Positions 8,144 to 20,731 are shown, counted from the stretch's first letter. The stretch is 64,000 nt of DNA from Comamonadaceae bacterium G21597-S1 (GCA_027214345.1 JAPWHR010000007.1:1-64000), one strand, 5' to 3'. Notes: a model not told the origin generated them from the letters alone. Program-made: numbers and translations.

Positions 8144-9154
8144 ATGAAAGTCTTTCGCGGCGTGCAACACGCCCAACTGGCACCCGGCTGTGCGCTGACG
8201 ATCGGCAATTTCGACGGCGTGCACCGCGGGCATCAGGCCATGCTGGCCCTGCTGCGCGCGGAAGCGGCCCAACGCGGCATCCACAGCTGCGTGTTGACCT
8301 TCGAGCCGCATCCGCGCGACTATTTCGCGGCCGTGACCGGGCAGCCTGAGCGTGCGCCGGCACGGATTGCCAGCGTCCGCGACAAGCTGCTCGACCTGGC
8401 GCACTGCGGCATCGACCAGGCCGTGGTGATGCCGTTCAACGCGCAGTTCGCGGCGCTGTCGCCGCAAAGCTTCATCACCTCGGTCCTGCGCGACGGACTG
8501 CGTGCACGCTACGTGCTGGTCGGGGACGACTTCCGTTTCGGCGCGCAGCGCGCGGGTGACTACACCATGCTCGACGACGCGGGCCAGGCCTGCGGTTTCG
8601 ACGTGGCGCGCATGAACAGCTACGAGGTGCACGGTTTGCGGGTGTCGAGCTCGGCCGTGCGCGAGGCCTTGTCGCAGGGACGGATGGCCGATGCCGAGCG
8701 CCTGCTCGGCCATCCGTACCGCATCTCCGGCCATGTCGTACACGGCCGCAAGCTCGGCCGGGAACTGGGATTTCCGACGCTGAACCTGCGCTTTGCGCAC
8801 TGGAAGCCGGCTGCCAGCGGCATCTTCGTGGTGCAGGTACACGGGCTGTCCGACGCACCGCTGGCGGGCGTCGCCAATCTGGGCGTGCGCCCATCCCTCG
8901 ATCCCACCGACGTCAACGGCGGCCGGGTCCTGCTGGAAACCCATTGCCTGGACTGGCCCGCGGCCTGGGGGCACGACCATGGCTACGGTAAACTCATCCG
9001 GGTGGAACTGCTGCACAAACTGCACGATGAACTCCGGTACGACGGCCTGGAGGCGCTCGAGCGCGGCATCTCCAGGGACCGCGACGCGGCACGCGCCTAT
9101 TTCGCGTCGCTGTACGCCAGGACCCATCGGCAGACCACCCGCGACCGAATTTAG
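8144..9154 (+). CDS. ribF: Bifunctional riboflavin kinase / FMN adenylyltransferase
   Basis: Converts riboflavin to FMN and then FAD. The N-terminal adenylyltransferase domain carries the nucleotidyl-transferase motif TIGNFDGVHRGH (residues ~19-30). The C-terminal flavokinase domain starts near 185 with HGRKLGRELGFPTLNL and GVANLGVRPS. At 336 residues it is full length. An in-frame upstream extension to 7988 was rejected because MKVFRG is the usual N-terminus. It heads the ribF-ileS-lspA block seen in many proteobacteria. No FMN riboswitch was recognised upstream. Confidence 0.93.
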   Translation: MKVFRGVQHAQLAPGCALTIGNFDGVHRGHQAMLALLRAEAAQRGIHSCVLTFEPHPRDYFAAVTGQPERAPARIASVRDKLLDLAHCGIDQAVVMPFNAQFAALSPQSFITSVLRDGLRARYVLVGDDFRFGAQRAGDYTMLDDAGQACGFDVARMNSYEVHGLRVSSSAVREALSQGRMADAERLLGHPYRISGHVVHGRKLGRELGFPTLNLRFAHWKPAASGIFVVQVHGLSDAPLAGVANLGVRPSLDPTDVNGGRVLLETHCLDWPAAWGHDHGYGKLIRVELLHKLHDELRYDGLEALERGISRDRDAARAYFASLYARTHRQTTRDRI

Positions 9155-9286
9155 CGGGCGAAAGGCCTTGCCCGCACGCCCGACCGGCGCCCGGGTTCCA
9201 GGTGTTTCGCCCTAGCGCCACTGCCTTATCGACGCTCCGCCCGCCCGGCGCGAGCGCCTTCACCTCCTCAAGGAGGCCCGCCTCCC
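9154..9286 (+). promoter_or_regulatory. Structured ribF-ileS intergenic leader with alternative hairpins
   Basis: The 150-nt gap can fold in mutually exclusive ways. GCGGGC (9154-9159) pairs with GCCCGC (9170-9175), or GGGCGAAA (9156-9163) pairs with TTTCGCCC (9205-9212). Further on, AGGAGG (9271-9276) can pair with CCTCCT just upstream (9263-9268) or with CCTCC just downstream (9281-9285). It is not a T-box. A role as a leader RNA controlling ileS is an inference. Confidence 0.35.
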
Positions 9287-9304
9287 GAGCGCGGGTCCAG
9301 CACC

Positions 9305-12165
<2,861 letters not shown>

Positions 12166-12169
<4 letters not shown>

Positions 12170-12675
12170 CGATGTTGAGCCTGCGCAACTCCGAACGCGG
12201 GCCCCGGGCCATGCTGCCCTGGCTGGGCCTGTCGTTGTTGCTGTTGATCGCCGACCAGTTCACCAAGGTCATGGTGCTGGGCTATTTCCGGCTGGGCGAC
12301 AGCCTGCGCGTCACCGGTTTCTTCAACCTGGTGCGGGTCCACAACGAAGGTGCCGCGTTCTCGTTCCTGGCCGATGCCTCGGGATGGCAGCGCTGGTTCT
12401 TCACCGCCATCGGCGTGGGCGCCGCCATCTTCATCCTGTGGATGCTCAGGTCGCACCCTGGCCAGCGCCTGTTCGCCTTCGCAATGGCCTGCATCCTGGC
12501 CGGCGCGATCGGCAACGTGATCGACCGGCTGGTGCACGGGTATGTCGTGGATTTTCTACAGTTCCACTATGCCGGCTGGTATTTCCCCTCTTTCAACATT
12601 GCCGACAGCGCGATTACCATCGGGGCGGCCGCGATGATCCTCGATGAACTCTTGCGGGTTCGACGCTCCCGCTGA
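12166..12675 (+). CDS. lspA: Lipoprotein signal peptidase II
   Basis: An inner-membrane aspartyl protease that cleaves prolipoproteins before the lipidated cysteine. The 169-residue protein has four membrane segments. The two catalytic aspartates lie in [10 protein letters not shown] (near residue 119) and FNIADSAIT (near 145), with the conserved [13 protein letters not shown] loop between the first two helices. The ATG overlaps the ileS stop by 4 nt. The window encodes at least four predicted lipoproteins that would be its clients. Confidence 0.95.
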
Positions 12676-14344
12676 AACTGACAACTTGACCCACCTGCTC
12701 AACCTCCTCGCCGCAATTGCCCTGCTGGTGTGGGGTACACAACTGGTACGTACCGGCATCCTGCGGGTCTTCGGCGGCAACCTGCGCAACGTGCTGGCCA
12801 AGAGCGTCAGCAACCGGGTCAATGCGCTGGTGTCCGGGCTGGGCGTCACCGCGCTGGTGCAGTCGAGTACCGCCACCGCACTGATCGTGGCTTCCTTCGT
12901 CGGCCAGGGCCTGATGAGCCTGCCCTCGGCGCTGACCGTCATGCTCGGGGCCGACATCGGCACCAGCCTGATGGCCGTCGTGTTCTCGCGCGACCTGTCC
13001 TGGCTGTCGCCGCTGTTCATTTTCGTGGGCGTCGTGCTGTTCATCGCGCGCCAGTCCACCACCGTGGGCCGGATCGGCCGCATCCTGATCGGCCTGGGCC
13101 TGATGCTGTTGGCGCTGAGCCTGGTGTCGCAGTCAGCCACGGTCCTCACGCAGGCGCCAGCCGTCAAGGCCTTGCTGGCCTCGCTGACCAGCGACCTGTT
13201 GCTGGAGATCTTCACCGGCGCGGTGCTGACCGTGCTGTGTTATTCCAGCCTGGCGATGGTGCTGCTGACCGCCACGCTGGCCACGACCAACGTGATACCG
13301 CTCGACGTGGCCCTGGGCCTGGTGCTCGGCGCCAACCTGGGCAGCGGGCTGCTGGGTGTGCTGACCACCATGGGCACCAGCATCGAAACACGCCAGGTGC
13401 CGCTGGGTAACCTGATCTTCAAGATCATCGGCATCGCGATTGCCGCGCCGTTCGTCGGCTTCTGGATCGAGTTCCTGGGCGAATGGCTGGCCCATTCGGC
13501 AACCGTGGTGGTGCTGTACCACCTGTGCTTCAACCTGGCGGTGGGGGCCGTCTTCATCGGCGTCACACCACTGGTGGCGCGCTGGAGCCAGATGCTGCTG
13601 CCCAAGCCCGCGGTCTCCACCGTGGCCGGCCGCCAGCGTCACCTGGACGCGACCGCGCTGGCCACGCCGTCGCTGGCCATCTCCTGCGCGGTGCGCGAGG
13701 CCATGCACCAGGCCGACGTCGTCGAGACCATGCTCACCGGCATGTTGCGGGTCATCAAGAACAACGACAGCCACCTGGCGCTGGAACTGCGCAAGATGGA
13801 CGACACGGTCGACGAGTTGTACTCCGACATCAAGTATTACCTGACCAAGATCTCCCGCGAAGCGCTCAGCGACAGCGAAGGCCAGCGCTGGACCGACATC
13901 ATCAGCTTCACGATCAACATGGAGCAGATCGGCGACATCGTCGAACGCGTGCTCATCGACATCGAGGACAAGAAGATCCGCACCGGCCGCAACTTCTCGG
14001 ACGCCGGCATGCAGGAGATCAGCGACATGCACGGCCACCTGGTGGACAACCTGCGCCTGGGCATGAGCGTGTTCCTGCACGGCAACGTGCGCGACGCCCA
14101 GCGCCTGCTCGAGGAAAAGACCCGTTTCCGCAACCTGGAGCGCCGATACGCGTCGACCCATCTCGATCGCCTGGCCGACAAGACCGTGCAGAGCATCGAG
14201 ACCAGCTCCCTGCACCTGGACCTGATCAGCGACCTCAAGCGCATCAACTCCCACATCTGCTCGATCGCCTATCCGATCCTGGACTCCGCCGGCGCGCTGG
14301 CGCCGAACCGGCTCAAGAAGTCGGTGCTCGACGTACAGGACTGA
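12644..14344 (+). CDS. Na/Pi cotransporter family protein with PhoU-like C-terminus
   Basis: A 566-residue membrane protein likely to import phosphate with sodium, or to control phosphate balance. Two inverted PNaS repeats are seen, the first with [14 protein letters not shown] (about residue 80) and the second with [15 protein letters not shown] (about 200). A cytosolic helical PhoU-type region follows (~350-555). It overlaps lspA by 32 nt if the ATG at 12644 is used. An in-frame TTG at 12686, just after the lspA stop, is an alternative that gives [10 protein letters not shown]; neither has a clear ribosome site. YjbB-like family. Confidence 0.85.
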   Translation: MNSCGFDAPAETDNLTHLLNLLAAIALLVWGTQLVRTGILRVFGGNLRNVLAKSVSNRVNALVSGLGVTALVQSSTATALIVASFVGQGLMSLPSALTVMLGADIGTSLMAVVFSRDLSWLSPLFIFVGVVLFIARQSTTVGRIGRILIGLGLMLLALSLVSQSATVLTQAPAVKALLASLTSDLLLEIFTGAVLTVLCYSSLAMVLLTATLATTNVIPLDVALGLVLGANLGSGLLGVLTTMGTSIETRQVPLGNLIFKIIGIAIAAPFVGFWIEFLGEWLAHSATVVVLYHLCFNLAVGAVFIGVTPLVARWSQMLLPKPAVSTVAGRQRHLDATALATPSLAISCAVREAMHQADVVETMLTGMLRVIKNNDSHLALELRKMDDTVDELYSDIKYYLTKISREALSDSEGQRWTDIISFTINMEQIGDIVERVLIDIEDKKIRTGRNFSDAGMQEISDMHGHLVDNLRLGMSVFLHGNVRDAQRLLEEKTRFRNLERRYASTHLDRLADKTVQSIETSSLHLDLISDLKRINSHICSIAYPILDSAGALAPNRLKKSVLDVQD

Positions 14345-14564
14345 GCCGTCCCGCGCGGCGGGCGCGGCCGCATCGGCCATCCGCGCAGGCCCGCGCCCGG
14401 TCGGGCGTCGACGCCGTCGAGACCGCCGCGCCCGTCGATCGGAGCGGCCGTACCCTTGGCCTTGGCGTACATCCACACCGATGCCATGCGGCGTTGATCG
14501 CGAGCCCCCGGTACCCCCCTGGTCACGAATCCGATAATAATGCGACGAAAACGGGAGTGAGGAC

Positions 14565-15158
14565 ATGGGCACACAATCGAGCCACCACGCACGGGCCATC
14601 GCGTCGTGCCTGCTGATCAGCCAGGCCGCACTGGCGCACGCCGATACGGTCACGGTCAAGCGCGATACGCAGTTGCGCGAATCCCCGGGCGCGGCCGCGG
14701 CCGAACTGGCCGCGCTACCGGCGCAGACTCCACTGACGCGACTCGAAGCGCGTCGCGGTCCCTGGATCGAGGTGCGCACGACCACGGGCCAGACCGGCTG
14801 GGTGCACCTGTTCGACGTCGGCACCACTCCCGCGGCATCCGGCGGCAATTTCGCCACCGGCGCACTGCGCGGCCTGACCAGCCTGTTCGGCGGCGGCAAC
14901 AGCCTGGCTCCCACGAAACCGATGCAGACCGCCACCATCGGCATCCGGGGCCTGGGGGCCGAGGAAATCGCCAACGCCCAGCCCAACCTGACTGCCGTCA
15001 CGCTGATGGAGACGCTGCACATGAGTGCGGCCCAGGCCCAGCAATTCGGCGCCGTCGCCGGGCTGGCCCCGATGGCCATCGAACCGCTGCCGGTGCCGCC
15101 GATGCCCTCGCAACCGGCCACGCCGGGCACCACCGGCACGGGAGGAGGCAACCGATGA
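14565..15158 (+). CDS. Secreted bacterial SH3-domain protein
   Basis: A 197-residue protein with an N-terminal signal peptide ending near ALAHA (about residue 25), followed by one SH3b-like domain (~27-85; the pattern KRDTQLRESPG ... GPWIEVRTTTGQTGWVH is characteristic). The rest is low-complexity and ends in a Pro-rich tail (about residues 170-190). The ribosome site is GTGAGGA just before the ATG. It overlaps the M48 protease gene by 4 nt, so the pair probably works together in the periplasm or envelope. SH3b domains often bind peptidoglycan; the ligand here is unknown. Confidence 0.78.
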   Translation: MGTQSSHHARAIASCLLISQAALAHADTVTVKRDTQLRESPGAAAAELAALPAQTPLTRLEARRGPWIEVRTTTGQTGWVHLFDVGTTPAASGGNFATGALRGLTSLFGGGNSLAPTKPMQTATIGIRGLGAEEIANAQPNLTAVTLMETLHMSAAQAQQFGAVAGLAPMAIEPLPVPPMPSQPATPGTTGTGGGNR

Positions 15159-16294
15159 CAACGACCACCCGACCGGCCTCGCGACGCCCGGGCACCCTGG
15201 CCGCGGCCGCACTGGCACTGGGCCTGTGGTCGGGCGCTCCGCTGCCGGCGCACAGCCAGGACGCGACCAAGGCGCTGAACCTGTTCCAGCAACTGCTGCG
15301 CCCGGCCCCGAATGCCGCGCCGGCCCCGCAACCCGTGCAGCCAGCCGCGCCCGCGCAAGCGCCCAACCCCGCCGGCTTGCTCGGCAACGCGCTGATCGGC
15401 GCCGGTGCCGGCTCCGGTACGGCTGCCGGCAACGTGGCCCTGGCGTCCGACCTGATGAACCTGTTGTCCCAGTCGACGATACAGATCGACCCGGCGCAGG
15501 AGATCGAGATCGGCCGCCAGCTCGCCGCGGTCCTGCTCGGCAGCAAGGCCTTGCATCCGGACATGCAGTTGCAGCGCTACGTCAACCAGCTCGGGCGCTG
15601 GCTCAGCCTGCAGTCCGGCCGGCCCGAACTTCCGTGGACGTTCGCGGTGCTCGACGACAACGGCTTCAATGCCTTCGCCGCGCCCGGCGGCTTCGTGTTC
15701 GTCACCAAAGGGCTGATCGACCGCGTGGCGGACGAATCCGAACTCGCCGGCATCCTGGCGCACGAGATCAGCCACGTCGTGCAACGCCATCACCTCGAGG
15801 CCATCCGCAAGAATGCGCGTGCCGGCATCGTGACCCAGCTGATCGGCTCGCAGCTGAACAACAACCTCGGCGGCGCCTTGTCGGCCCAGCTGATCGGGCT
15901 CGGGCGCAACCTGTACGCCAAGGGCCTGGACCAGGCGGACGAATACGAGGCCGACCGGCTCGGCGTCACCTTGGCCGCCAGTTCGGGCTTCGATCCCTAC
16001 GGCCTGCCAGCCGTGCTGCAACAGCTGCGCGCGGCCACGTCGGACGACCCGGTGTTCAGCCTGTCGCTGAGCACACATCCGCCGGCGCAACTGCGCATCG
16101 ACCAGATGGCGCTGGCCATGGGCGAACGGCTCGACGGCCTGAGCGGCAAGGCTGCCGTCACACCGGCCCAGCGCATGGAGCAGCTCGCGGCGCGACAACG
16201 CGACCAGGCGTCCGCCTCCGCACCCGCCCCTGCATCCAAGCCGCCGGCAGCGGTGCGGCTGCCGGTCCCCAAGGCCAGGACAAGCAAACCCTGA
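15155..16294 (+). CDS. M48-family zinc metalloprotease, periplasmic
   Basis: A 379-residue secreted protease resembling BepA/LoiP-type M48 enzymes that take part in outer-membrane protein quality control. It has a signal peptide (residues ~1-37, cleavage near AHSQ-D), a Pro/Ala-rich linker, the zinc motif HEISH (~204-208) and the third ligand in DEYEADRLG (~263-271). The C-terminal TPR domain of BepA is absent; only an Ala/Pro-rich tail follows. The start overlaps the SH3 gene stop (ATGA) behind GGAGGAGG. It converges on hpaH with an 18-nt gap. Confidence 0.85.
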   Translation: MTTTTRPASRRPGTLAAAALALGLWSGAPLPAHSQDATKALNLFQQLLRPAPNAAPAPQPVQPAAPAQAPNPAGLLGNALIGAGAGSGTAAGNVALASDLMNLLSQSTIQIDPAQEIEIGRQLAAVLLGSKALHPDMQLQRYVNQLGRWLSLQSGRPELPWTFAVLDDNGFNAFAAPGGFVFVTKGLIDRVADESELAGILAHEISHVVQRHHLEAIRKNARAGIVTQLIGSQLNNNLGGALSAQLIGLGRNLYAKGLDQADEYEADRLGVTLAASSGFDPYGLPAVLQQLRAATSDDPVFSLSLSTHPPAQLRIDQMALAMGERLDGLSGKAAVTPAQRMEQLAARQRDQASASAPAPASKPPAAVRLPVPKARTSKP

Positions 16295-16312
16295 GCCGCG
16301 ATCCGGCCACGG

Positions 16313-17170
16313 TCAACCGAAGTGGCAGGCGACCGACCCGAATTCACCGTAGTCGGCCACGATCGTGTCCCCCCGTTGCACGTCGATCGGCCGGATGAAC
16401 GAGCCTGCCAGCACCACTTCGCCCGCCTGCAGCGTGACGCCGTGGACATGCAATCGATTGGCCAGCCAGGCAATGCCGTAGGCCGGATGCCCTAGCACGC
16501 CGGCGGCCAGGCCGGTTTCCTCCACCTCCGCGTTGCGGCTGACGACGGCCCCGATCCGCCGCAGGTCGACATGGGCGCTGCCCGGCTTGAAGGCACGGCC
16601 CCCCAGCACCAGCGCGGCATTCGCGGCGTTGTCCGAGATGGTGTCCAGGACCGTGCGCGCACGGCCGGTTTCCGGGTCGATGCGCTGGATCCGCGCATCG
16701 AGTATTTCCAGCGCGGGCGTGACATAGGCCGTGGCATCGAGCACGTCGAACAGGCTGCAATCGGGTCCCGACAAGGGCTTGTCGAGCACGAAGGCCAGCT
16801 CGGCCTCGATCTTGAGCTGCAGGAAGCGGTCGCACGGGATGGTCGATCCTTCGCGGTACAACATGTCGTCGAGCAAGGTGCCGAAGTCGGGCTCGCCGAT
16901 CTTCACCGCCCGCTGCATGGCCTTGGAGGTGAGCCCGATCTTGTGACCGACGCAGCGTCGGCCTGCCGCTGCCTTGAGGTCCATCCAGGCCGACTGGACC
17001 GCATAAGCATCGGCCATCGTCATGGCCGGGTGATCCAGCGAAATCTGCCGGCACGGAACGAGCGATCGCTCGGCCGCATCGATCCGCGCAGCCGCATCGG
17101 CAATCTGCGCGGCGCTCAGCGTCGGTCGCACAGGGGTGTCGTCGCCCCGGGATGCACCGGCGGCGCTCAC
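16313..17170 (-). CDS. hpaH: 2-keto-4-pentenoate / 2-oxohept-4-ene-1,7-dioate hydratase family
   Basis: Adds water to a 2-hydroxy-dienoate from aromatic ring cleavage. The 285-residue protein matches HpaH closely: DAYAVQ near residue 63, [12 protein letters not shown] near 85, [17 protein letters not shown] near 185, and the GSFIRPI ... [10 protein letters not shown]-terminus. A GTG start at 17170, with GGAGG upstream, overlaps the stop of the FAH gene by 4 nt (GTGA). It is the last gene of a five-gene minus-strand operon. Substrate preference among MhpD/HpaH/XylJ-type dienoates cannot be fixed from sequence, but the dicarboxylate type (HpaH) fits best. Confidence 0.82.
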   Translation of the reverse strand: MSAAGASRGDDTPVRPTLSAAQIADAAARIDAAERSLVPCRQISLDHPAMTMADAYAVQSAWMDLKAAAGRRCVGHKIGLTSKAMQRAVKIGEPDFGTLLDDMLYREGSTIPCDRFLQLKIEAELAFVLDKPLSGPDCSLFDVLDATAYVTPALEILDARIQRIDPETGRARTVLDTISDNAANAALVLGGRAFKPGSAHVDLRRIGAVVSRNAEVEETGLAAGVLGHPAYGIAWLANRLHVHGVTLQAGEVVLAGSFIRPIDVQRGDTIVADYGEFGSVACHFG

Positions 17171-18033
17171 GATTCCGCCTCCACGCGATTGCGCAGGATG
17201 CCGACCCCGCTGACCTCGACTTCGACAACGTCGCCAGGTTGCAGGAACCGGGGCGGCTCGAAGCGGATGCCGGCACCGATGGGCGTGCCGGTGGCGATCA
17301 CGTCGCCCGGCTCCAGCGTGGTGAAGGTGGACAGGTAGGCGATCAGGAACGGGAAGTCGAACATCAGGTGGTCGGTCGTGTCGTCCTGCCGCAACTCGCC
17401 GTTGACCCGGGTCTGCACCCGCATCGGCTGCTCGCCCTGGCCGAACCCGTCGGCCGTCGCAATCCAGGGACCGATCGCGCCCGAGGCATGGAAGTTCTTG
17501 CCCTGGGTCACGTTGAACTTGGCATGGTGCACCCAGTCGCGTATCGTGCCCTCGTTCATGCAGGTAAACCCGGCGATATGGCTCCAGGCGTGTTCGGGTG
17601 CGATGCGGCGCCCCTGCCGGCCGATCACGATCACGATCTCGCCTTCGTAATCGAGTTGCCGGGACTCGTGCGGCTGTATCACTGCCTGCCCGTGCCCGAC
17701 CAGCGATTCCGGCACGCGCATGAAGATGCTGGGGTACCGGGGCAGTTCGCTGCCATCCTTGTATTCGGCATTGCGGTGTGCATAGTTGACACCGATGCAG
17801 AAGATCTTGCCGGGACGGGCAATGGGCGGCAGCAGCTGCACGGCGTCCAGTGCATGGTCGGGAGCGGTGGCATCGGCCAGCTGCCGGGCCTCGCGCATCG
17901 CTTCGGGGCCGCCCCTGAGCAATGCCAGCACGGATGCATGGGCGGGTAGCCGGCGGCCGAGGTCGACGACGCCACCATCGGTGGCGGCACCCCAGCCCGC
18001 AAGGCCGTTGTGTTCGAAACTGACAAGTCGCAT
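17167..18033 (-). CDS. Fumarylacetoacetate hydrolase (FAH) family protein
   Basis: A 288-residue metal-dependent C-C hydrolase, isomerase or decarboxylase of the FAH superfamily. The C-terminal FAH core starts with [17 protein letters not shown] (about residue 75) and holds the metal-binding EGEIVIVIG region (~131) and the [13 protein letters not shown] motif (~250). The N-terminal ~70 residues form the small domain seen in HpaG/YcgM-like proteins. It overlaps hpaH downstream and lies 23 nt after the lactonase gene. Together with HpaH it could process a ring-cleavage product, but the reaction is not set by sequence alone. Confidence 0.82.
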   Translation of the reverse strand: MRLVSFEHNGLAGWGAATDGGVVDLGRRLPAHASVLALLRGGPEAMREARQLADATAPDHALDAVQLLPPIARPGKIFCIGVNYAHRNAEYKDGSELPRYPSIFMRVPESLVGHGQAVIQPHESRQLDYEGEIVIVIGRQGRRIAPEHAWSHIAGFTCMNEGTIRDWVHHAKFNVTQGKNFHASGAIGPWIATADGFGQGEQPMRVQTRVNGELRQDDTTDHLMFDFPFLIAYLSTFTTLEPGDVIATGTPIGAGIRFEPPRFLQPGDVVEVEVSGVGILRNRVEAES

Positions 18034-18056
18034 GGATGTTTTCTCGGTGGGGTCCG

Positions 18057-18944
18057 TCAGGCGGCGTCGAAGCCGAACAATTGCGCCGGGTTGTCGACCA
18101 GCACCTTGTGCAAGGTGGCCGCATCGGGCGCGAAGCGGTACAACAATTCCAGCAATGCACCCTCGTTCGGCGGCTGCTTCACCGACACGGGATGGGGCCA
18201 GTCGCTGGCCCAGATGCAGCGATCGGGCGCCGCGGCGATCAGGCGCCGCGCCAGCGGAACCACGTCGTCCCAGGGCGCGCCCTGCCGGGACAACTTCTCC
18301 GACAAGGACAACATCACCCAGACATTGCCCCGACCCAGCCATTCGAGCATGCGCACCAGCGACGGATCGGCATCGCCGCGGGCGGGATCGGCGCGCCCCA
18401 TGTGGTCGAGCACGATCGGCACGTCCAGCCCTTCGAAATCGTCGAGCTGGGCACAGATGCCATCGGGTTCGGGCTGCACCTTCACGTACCAGCCGAGCTC
18501 CTTGATACGGCCGAGCGCGCGGCTGCGTTGCGCCGGCGAGAACTGGATGCCGAGGCCGCCACGGGTAAAGCGCGCACCGCGGATGCCGGCGTCATGCAGC
18601 CGGTGCAACACGGCGTCGTCGCCTTCGACCAGCACGGCGGCGTTCGCGCAACCCCGGTAGTTGCGTTGCCCGCCGGCATTGAGACCTTCCAGCGCGTCGA
18701 GCACCACGGCGTGGTCGGCGCCGTAGGTGGTGGCCTGCACGATCACGCCGCGTTCGATGCCCAACGTCGCGTGCAGCGTCCGGGCGACCTGCCAGGTCGC
18801 TGTCGGCATGGTATAGGCGGCGCCAGGTCGCACCGGATATCGCTGCGGCGGTCCGAAGACATGGAACTGGCTGTCGCAGGCGCGCGGTGGCGGCAATGGC
18901 CGGGGCGCACGCGGATGGGGATCGAAGGCGAGGTATTCGGGCAT
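18057..18944 (-). CDS. Amidohydrolase-fold lactonase, LigI (2-pyrone-4,6-dicarboxylate hydrolase)-like
   Basis: A 295-residue TIM-barrel hydrolase of the COG3618 group. The strand-1 motif reads SQFHVFG, with Gln where metal-dependent amidohydrolases have the first His of HxH. The strand-8 Asp is kept ([10 protein letters not shown], near residue 240). LigI, the known member, works without a metal, so a metal-independent lactonase is plausible. It sits between a RidA gene (19 nt upstream) and the FAH gene. The substrate could be a pyrone, a sugar-acid lactone or another cyclic ester; this is not resolved. Confidence 0.7.
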   Translation of the reverse strand: MPEYLAFDPHPRAPRPLPPPRACDSQFHVFGPPQRYPVRPGAAYTMPTATWQVARTLHATLGIERGVIVQATTYGADHAVVLDALEGLNAGGQRNYRGCANAAVLVEGDDAVLHRLHDAGIRGARFTRGGLGIQFSPAQRSRALGRIKELGWYVKVQPEPDGICAQLDDFEGLDVPIVLDHMGRADPARGDADPSLVRMLEWLGRGNVWVMLSLSEKLSRQGAPWDDVVPLARRLIAAAPDRCIWASDWPHPVSVKQPPNEGALLELLYRFAPDAATLHKVLVDNPAQLFGFDAA

Positions 18945-18963
18945 CGTCGGCTTGTCCTGGCGG

Positions 18964-19386
18964 TCAGGTGATGTAGGCGGTGAAACTGCACTCGATCAGC
19001 TTGCCCATGTCGAGTTCGGGGGCCACGATGGCATGGCGTGCCGGTCGCGACTGGGGATCGGGGAACATGGCGAGCCAGGGCGCATTGAGCGCCGGGCGCT
19101 GGCTGCGGTCCTTCATCCAGACGGTCAGCTTGACGATGTCTCGGGTCGTCCCGCCGCCCGCCTCGACGATGCGTCGCACGTTGTCCAGCATGTGCCGGCA
19201 CTGCTCCTCGATCGTGTCGGCCAGCACGCCGGTGTCCGGGTCCACGCCGAGCACACTGCCGCTCTCGAGCAAGGGCCCGATGCGGCAGGCGGCCGGGATC
19301 GGGTTCTTGTGGCTGAAACCCTCGACATGGACGCTGGCGCGCGTCGCGTGCCCCGCCCGGGCCAATGGCGCATGGGTCGTGTTCAT
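18964..19386 (-). CDS. RidA-family (YjgF/UK114) imine deaminase-like protein
   Basis: A 140-residue protein of the RidA family, which hydrolyses reactive imines/enamines; some members act as 2-aminomuconate deaminases in aromatic degradation. It carries the family core LLESGSVLGVD, an internal GGGTTRDIVKLTVWMKD, and the conserved Arg in SRPARHAI (near residue 115). ATG 19386 overlaps the stop of the upstream Bug-receptor gene by 4 nt. Its place inside a catabolic operon suggests that an amino-substituted intermediate is handled. Confidence 0.85.
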   Translation of the reverse strand: MNTTHAPLARAGHATRASVHVEGFSHKNPIPAACRIGPLLESGSVLGVDPDTGVLADTIEEQCRHMLDNVRRIVEAGGGTTRDIVKLTVWMKDRSQRPALNAPWLAMFPDPQSRPARHAIVAPELDMGKLIECSFTAYIT

Positions 19387-20345
19387 TGCGAGGTGATGTT
19401 GATCTTCTTGATGATGGGCGTCCAGCGCTCGTCTTCGGCGGTCAGGTATTCGGTGAACTGCTCGGGCTGGCTGCCGCGCGACTCCGCTCCAAGGCCGGCG
19501 AACTTGTCCTGCACACCCTTCTCGGCCAACACCTTCTGCAGCGCATCCGACAGCCGCCTGACGATCTCCGGCGGCGTACCCTTGGGGGCCAGCACACCGG
19601 TGAAGGTCTCCGCCGTCAGGCCCTTGAAGCCGGCCTCCTGCAGGGTGGGAACGTCGGGCAACTGGGACAGGCGTTTCGGCGAACTTACGGCCAATGCGCG
19701 GGTGCGGCCGTCCTTGATGAAGGGCAGCGCCACCGACACCTGGTCGAAGTTGAAGTCGACCTGGCCACCGAGCAGGTCGGAGGTCGCCGGCGCATTGCCC
19801 TTGTATTGCACCGTGAGCCACTTGGCGCCGCTTTGCTCCTGCACCAGTTCGCTGAGCAGGTGATTGGTCGTACCCGCGCCCGGAGACGCCATCGACAGCT
19901 TGACCGCCGGGTTCCTGCCGGCTTCCAGCAACTGCGCCACCGTCTTGTACGGCGTGGACGGATTGACCTGGAGCACCAGCGACGTGAACGAGACCGAACT
20001 GACCGGCACGAAGTCCTTCTTCCAGTGGTAGACATCGCGCTTGAAGATCAGCGGTGCGAACAGGATCGGGCCATTGGCGCCGACGAAGAAGGTATACCCG
20101 TCGGGAGCCGACCGTGCAACGAATTCGCCCGCGATCAGGCCGCCCGCGCCTGCCTTGTTCTCGACCAGGAACTGCTGGTTGAATACGGCGCCGAGCCGTT
20201 CGCTGATGATGCGCGCGGCGCTGTCGACATTGCCGCCCGGCGGGTACGGCACGATCAGGCGCACCGGCTTGTCGGGCCATTGCGATTGGGCCAGCGCGGT
20301 GGTTGCGAACACGGCCACAGCGCATGCGGCAAGGTATTTCTTCAT
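19383..20345 (-). CDS. Bug/TctC-family periplasmic solute-binding protein
   Basis: A 320-residue receptor of the tripartite tricarboxylate transporter type, with a signal peptide (cleavage near ALAQ-S, residue ~20) and the family hallmark WPDKPVRLIVPYPPGGNVD immediately after it. It is the first gene of the minus-strand operon with RidA, the lactonase, FAH and HpaH, which implies that it captures the operon's growth substrate. No TctA/TctB genes are in this operon; a receptor-less tctBA pair lies 3.3 kb away (23646-25657) and could be shared. Bug receptors are very numerous in Alcaligenaceae and bind carboxylates or amides. Confidence 0.88.
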   Translation of the reverse strand: MKKYLAACAVAVFATTALAQSQWPDKPVRLIVPYPPGGNVDSAARIISERLGAVFNQQFLVENKAGAGGLIAGEFVARSAPDGYTFFVGANGPILFAPLIFKRDVYHWKKDFVPVSSVSFTSLVLQVNPSTPYKTVAQLLEAGRNPAVKLSMASPGAGTTNHLLSELVQEQSGAKWLTVQYKGNAPATSDLLGGQVDFNFDQVSVALPFIKDGRTRALAVSSPKRLSQLPDVPTLQEAGFKGLTAETFTGVLAPKGTPPEIVRRLSDALQKVLAEKGVQDKFAGLGAESRGSQPEQFTEYLTAEDERWTPIIKKINITSQ

Positions 20346-20731
20346 GGGTGTCTCCTAGGTCTGCGGTTGATCACGGCGGGTTGCCCCGAACCGCCACTGT
20401 AGGTTTGATGTCCAGGGCTCTCAAGGAAAAACGCGCCGTTTCTTCCGCGATGTGGACAATCCGTGAAAGTCACTTCCGGAGGCGATCGCAGGCCAGCCGG
20501 TGCGCACAGGTGGCGCGCGACCTGCATGCGCCCTTGCCACAGCGGCAAGCACGGCAGGGACCGGACAGCGCGTCCACCCCGCGCGTGCGGCCATTCGTCC
20601 GGCCACATGGATACAGTTTTCCGCATGATGGACATATGATGCAGTTCGACGTGGACATGCCCGCGCGAGGTCCATAGCATCAGTGCCTTCATGCAACCCC
20701 GCAACCGCCCCTCCCCTTCCGGACTTTCTCC
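20346..20731. promoter_or_regulatory. Divergent control region of the catabolic island with two IclR-like boxes
   Basis: This 386-bp gene-free stretch separates the Bug-led minus-strand operon from the flavin reductase-IclR operon. It holds two 16-bp copies of TTCCGC-N5-GGACA, at 20443-20458 (N5 = GATGT) and 20619-20634 (N5 = ATGAT). Each lies about 100 bp from one of the two start codons. TTCCGC with an inverted GGA half is typical of IclR-family operators, and an IclR gene is encoded next door. No open frame here looks like a real protein. Confidence 0.5.

Noticed and set aside
9155-9304. T-box or known aminoacyl-tRNA leader ahead of ileS
   Set aside because: No T-box core sequence or specifier loop was found; only alternative GC-rich hairpins are visible, reported as an unknown leader.
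13133-16198. A 1021-codon open frame on the minus strand
   Set aside because: It is antisense to the Na/Pi cotransporter, SH3 and M48 genes, is very rich in Ala/Arg/Gly/Gln/His and shows no domain. Long antisense frames are expected at this G+C content.
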